Source of the DNA: an uncultured Pirellulaceae bacterium
Lineage (GTDB): Bacteria; Planctomycetota; Planctomycetia; Pirellulales; Pirellulaceae
Reading direction: 5' to 3'
Assembly: GCA_934255105.1 (NCBI GenBank)
Contig: CAKQNH010000227.1
Location: 1 to 7,268, forward strand
Length of the DNA stretch: 7,268 nucleotides
Below, in pieces: positions 5,870-7,268 of this stretch. Both the position numbers and the translations under genes were made by a program. Position 1 is the first letter of the stretch. Each line of letters opens with the position of its first letter. A model generated the notes under the pieces. The model saw nothing but the letters and a program-made list of their open reading frames with translations. It was not told the origin of the DNA and searched no databases.

Positions 5870-6342
5870 ACAGACACTCTCGGATGCCGCAGTTTTTAAA
5901 AATCGTTCTGCTCATTATGGCTGGCTCGACATTCTGGTACGGCCTGTACCGTGTCGATTCGCCAGCCGAAGCGGCGTTTTCGGATGATCCGCCCGCTGCC
6001 GTGCCGAAAGCTGCTGCCGCGCCGAAAGCTGCTGCCGCGCCGCACGCCGCTGATTCCGACGCGGAGCAATTAGCTGCGATCTCGGTCCCGGCAATCACTC
6101 TGCCACACTTCGAACCGGACATGCCGCCGGGTGAAGGTCGCGAAGTATTCTTGGCCGCCTGTGTGACTTGCCATTCACCCCGATTGGTAATTGGGCAACC
6201 ATTCTTCCCGCGCGAGAAGTGGGCAGCCAGCGTGCAGAAAATGGTCGATGTGTTCGGTGCCGTAATCGCAGACGAGCACAAGGCCAAGGTCGTCGACTAT
6301 TTAGTAGCCATCCGCGGAACTGAGAATCAGCCAAATCCGTAG
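5866..6342 (+). CDS. sorB: Membrane-anchored monohaem cytochrome c, SorB-like partner of sulfite dehydrogenase
   Basis: The 158-residue protein starts at the ATG of the ATGA overlap with sorA. A GAAGG at 5851-5855 could act as a modest ribosome binding site. Residues about 11-30 form a hydrophobic helix that serves as signal peptide or membrane anchor. An Ala/Pro-rich linker follows, then a small c-type cytochrome domain with one haem site CVTCH (Cys99, Cys102, His103). Met126 in VQKMVDVFGA is the likely sixth haem ligand. This order (CxxCH, a Trp, then a Met before a terminal helix) matches small cytochrome subunits of bacterial sulfite dehydrogenases. It should take electrons from the molybdenum subunit on the outer face of the membrane and pass them to a terminal oxidase or another cytochrome. 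Longer in-frame starts, such as 5725, lie inside sorA and are unlikely. The TAG stop overlaps a hairpin shared with the convergent gene. Confidence 0.9.
   Translation: MNRHSRMPQFLKIVLLIMAGSTFWYGLYRVDSPAEAAFSDDPPAAVPKAAAAPKAAAAPHAADSDAEQLAAISVPAITLPHFEPDMPPGEGREVFLAACVTCHSPRLVIGQPFFPREKWAASVQKMVDVFGAVIADEHKAKVVDYLVAIRGTENQPNP
6004..6039 (+). repeat. Perfect 18-bp tandem duplication coding for PKAAAA repeats
   Basis: The 18-mer CCGAAAGCTGCTGCCGCG occurs twice in tandem (6004-6021 and 6022-6039) and is followed by a diverged third start, CCGCACGCC. It encodes two PKAAAA units in the linker between the membrane helix and haem domain of the SorB-like cytochrome. It probably arose by replication slippage and sets the linker length. 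Confidence 0.85.
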
Positions 6343-6363
6343 TAGGCTCGTTACGAGCCTACT
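6341..6363. terminator. Hairpin between convergent stop codons; GTAGGCTCG family copy 2, possible bidirectional terminator
   Basis: AGTAGGCTCG (6341-6350) and CGAGCCTACT (6354-6363) form a perfect 10-bp stem with a TTA loop. The hairpin fills the gap between sorB (TAG at 6340-6342) and the convergent haem protein gene (its stop complements 6363-6365), touching both stop codons. The position suggests a shared terminator or transcript-end protector. The absence of a U tract on either strand argues against classical intrinsic termination. The stem core matches 4426-4447. Confidence 0.5.
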
Positions 6364-6968
6364 CAGGAACCTACGTCTGGCTTTGATGCATGAAGGGGTA
6401 TGCTGATGATCAGCCCAGTGAAATGCTTCTTGTTTGGACCCCGCGCACGTCCTTGATGGCAACCGACACAACCGCTGCTCAAGGGAATGGCTACGGCGCG
6501 ACGGTAGTAACCGTCCTCTAGAGTTTCTAACTGCGGAGTGCCAGCGGTAATCTCTTTGGCGGCGCGCTTTTCAAACTCGCTCTCTGGCTTGTGGTCGTTG
6601 CTCATCGGCGGCAGGCTAGCGGAGATCCACTTAGCCTGCACCTGCGTCTGCCGCTCCAGTTGGTCGAAAATGTCATGCATGGCACGCGCTGGCAGCAGCG
6701 ATCGATCGCGATGAAAATAGCGATCATGCAACATGTCGAGCGTCGCCACATAGACGTCTTGCAATACAGTGGCGCGGTCGCGGGCTACTTCCAGCGACAA
6801 CTCGCCGCTGTCACCGGCGGTCGTCTCAAGGACTGGCGCTGTTTGGACCTGTTCCTTGCCCGACTCAACCTTGCCGGCGGCGTCATCGCCGCTGGTCGCA
6901 ACTACGCTTAACATGCCCGCCGCCAGACAGACGGCTCCAATCCAAATTCGCGCTCGGTTTCTGATCAT
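6363..6968 (-). CDS. Secreted DUF3365 / Tll0287-like c-type haem protein
   Basis: The 201-residue protein begins with a basic stretch and a hydrophobic segment (about 8-25), a signal peptide or anchor. A low-complexity acidic linker to about residue 60 follows, then a domain resembling DUF3365 (Tll0287-like). Recognisable parts are AGTPQLE, DGYYRRAVAIPL, the haem-binding CVGCH (Cys167, Cys170, His171) and a final FTGLIISIPL strand. In this family the domain has a PAS-like fold that binds a c-type haem. It occurs alone or as the sensor part of signalling proteins, and a redox or gas-sensing role has been suggested. Here it stands alone with no kinase or cyclase domain. It converges on sorB with only 20 nt between stop codons, and its product would share the extracytoplasmic space with SorAB. 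AGAGG 11 nt before the ATG is a possible ribosome binding site. A functional link to sulfite oxidation is inference only. Confidence 0.8.
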   Translation of the reverse strand: MIRNRARIWIGAVCLAAGMLSVVATSGDDAAGKVESGKEQVQTAPVLETTAGDSGELSLEVARDRATVLQDVYVATLDMLHDRYFHRDRSLLPARAMHDIFDQLERQTQVQAKWISASLPPMSNDHKPESEFEKRAAKEITAGTPQLETLEDGYYRRAVAIPLSSGCVGCHQGRARGPNKKHFTGLIISIPLHASKPDVGS

Positions 6969-7048
6969 CGGATATTGCGCCTCTTGTCAAAATTTGATCG
7001 CAGCCATTTAGTGTCGCCTTTTTTGTCCTAGCCTGCGAGTTCGTACGC

Positions 7049-7109
7049 AGCGGAACTCGCCAAGAGTTTCGCTAGTCCTGCTCGACCGAAAGTCTTGGCG
7101 AGTTCCGCT
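7049..7109. repeat. Inverted repeat, 23-nt arms, built from the dispersed repeat (copies 2 and 3)
   Basis: The arms 7049-7071 and 7087-7109 are reverse complements at 22 of 23 positions, separated by a 15-nt loop. The left arm is identical to 862-884. The RNA would form a long, stable stem-loop. It sits between two minus-strand genes and could end the transcript coming from the right, but neither strand shows a flanking T tract, so I class it as a dispersed palindromic repeat. Confidence 0.85.
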
Positions 7110-7134
7110 ACCAATGAAAACCTGCGACGTAATG

Positions 7135-7148
7135 TACACTTGAGTGTA
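7135..7148. promoter_or_regulatory. Small palindrome, possible operator
   Basis: TACACT and AGTGTA flank a TG centre, giving a perfect 6-bp inverted repeat in an AT-richer stretch roughly 170 nt upstream of the minus-strand haem protein gene. This size suits a dimeric regulator, but short palindromes are common by chance and no regulator is linked to it. Confidence 0.2.
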
Positions 7149-7204
7149 TAGATTCAATTTCGAAAGTCAATACACCACATGCATGATCCAGGATTGTGCA
7201 AGTG

Positions 7205-7268
7205 CTACTTGTCCAGATGAACGCGCACGCCAAGTTCCTTGAGCTGTTGGAGCTGCGCAGCGCTGGCG
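7205..7268 (-). CDS. Partial gene, C-terminal about 20 residues of an unrecognised protein
   Basis: On the minus strand one frame is open from the window edge to a TAG at 7205-7207 and reads ASAAQLQQLKELGVRVHLDK. The composition (amphipathic Leu/Gln/Lys spacing, then LGVRVHL) looks like a genuine helix-strand end rather than noise. The fragment is too short to assign a family. It would be transcribed in the same direction as the haem protein gene, about 236 nt upstream of it, with the 7049-7109 inverted repeat between them. Confidence 0.45.
   Translation of the reverse strand, partial: ASAAQLQQLKELGVRVHLDK

Larger units (their letters stand above)
6969..7204. other. Non-coding gap with inverted repeats
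   Basis: No gene is supported here. The gap contains a large inverted repeat (7049-7109), an overlapping alternative pairing GCGAGTT/AACTCGC (7035-7041 with 7054-7060), and a small palindrome TACACT-TG-AGTGTA (7135-7148) that could be an operator. The promoter of the minus-strand haem protein gene should lie in the part nearest 6969, but I could not place it with confidence. Confidence 0.5.

Noticed and set aside
5625..6287. 220-codon minus-strand open frame antisense to sorA/sorB
   Set aside because: It covers the end of sorA and most of sorB, both strongly supported on the other strand. Its Ala/Gly repeats merely mirror the SorB linker.
6985..6990. Perfect TTGACA -35 hexamer on the minus strand before the haem protein gene
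   Set aside because: It ends only 16 nt before the ATG, so a matching -10 would fall on the start codon. No TATAAT-like sequence is at the right distance.

Overview
The window is GC-rich bacterial DNA. It most resembles Planctomycetota, probably a Pirellula/Rhodopirellula-like lineage. This is an inference from overall style: weak or absent Shine-Dalgarno sequences, intergenic regions full of short palindromic dispersed repeats, an NtrC-type two-component pair beside haem proteins, and a DUF3365-type protein. No rRNA, tRNA, CRISPR array, intact transposase or prophage gene is visible.

Layout. Positions 1-768 (+) hold the C-terminal part of a DEAD-box RNA helicase with a long Ser/Arg/Gly/Gln-rich tail. 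Positions 769-1240 are non-coding: a possible terminator hairpin, one copy of a dispersed 23-nt repeat, and a dense cluster of tandem and inverted G-rich repeats. Positions 1241-2698 and 2727-4190 (+) encode a membrane histidine kinase and a sigma-54-activating response regulator, 28 nt apart and probably one operon. Immediately after the regulator's stop codon lies a 218-bp MITE-like element (4191-4408) with terminal inverted repeats. It is flanked by a 5-bp direct repeat, ATTAA, that contains the stop codon. Positions 4589-5869 and 5866-6342 (+) overlap by ATGA and encode a Tat-exported lipoprotein-like molybdenum sulfite oxidase (SorA-like) and a membrane-anchored monohaem cytochrome c (SorB-like). 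A perfect 10-bp hairpin fills the gap to the convergent gene at 6363-6968 (-), a secreted DUF3365/Tll0287-like c-haem protein. Positions 6969-7204 are non-coding with a large inverted repeat. Positions 7205-7268 (-) are probably the 3' end of another gene.

Function. The sorAB-like pair should oxidise sulfite to sulfate outside the cytoplasmic membrane and pass electrons to a c-type cytochrome. The convergent haem protein may act in the same compartment, but nothing in the sequence links it to sulfite. The two-component system's signal and targets cannot be read here. I see no convincing -24/-12 promoter in front of sorA, and the MITE separates the two gene pairs, so regulation of sorAB by this system is only a possibility.

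I do not see a clear new multi-gene system. The best leads are the MITE insertion at a stop codon, the kinase with an altered H-box (His-Gln instead of His-Glu), and the haem protein convergent with sorAB.
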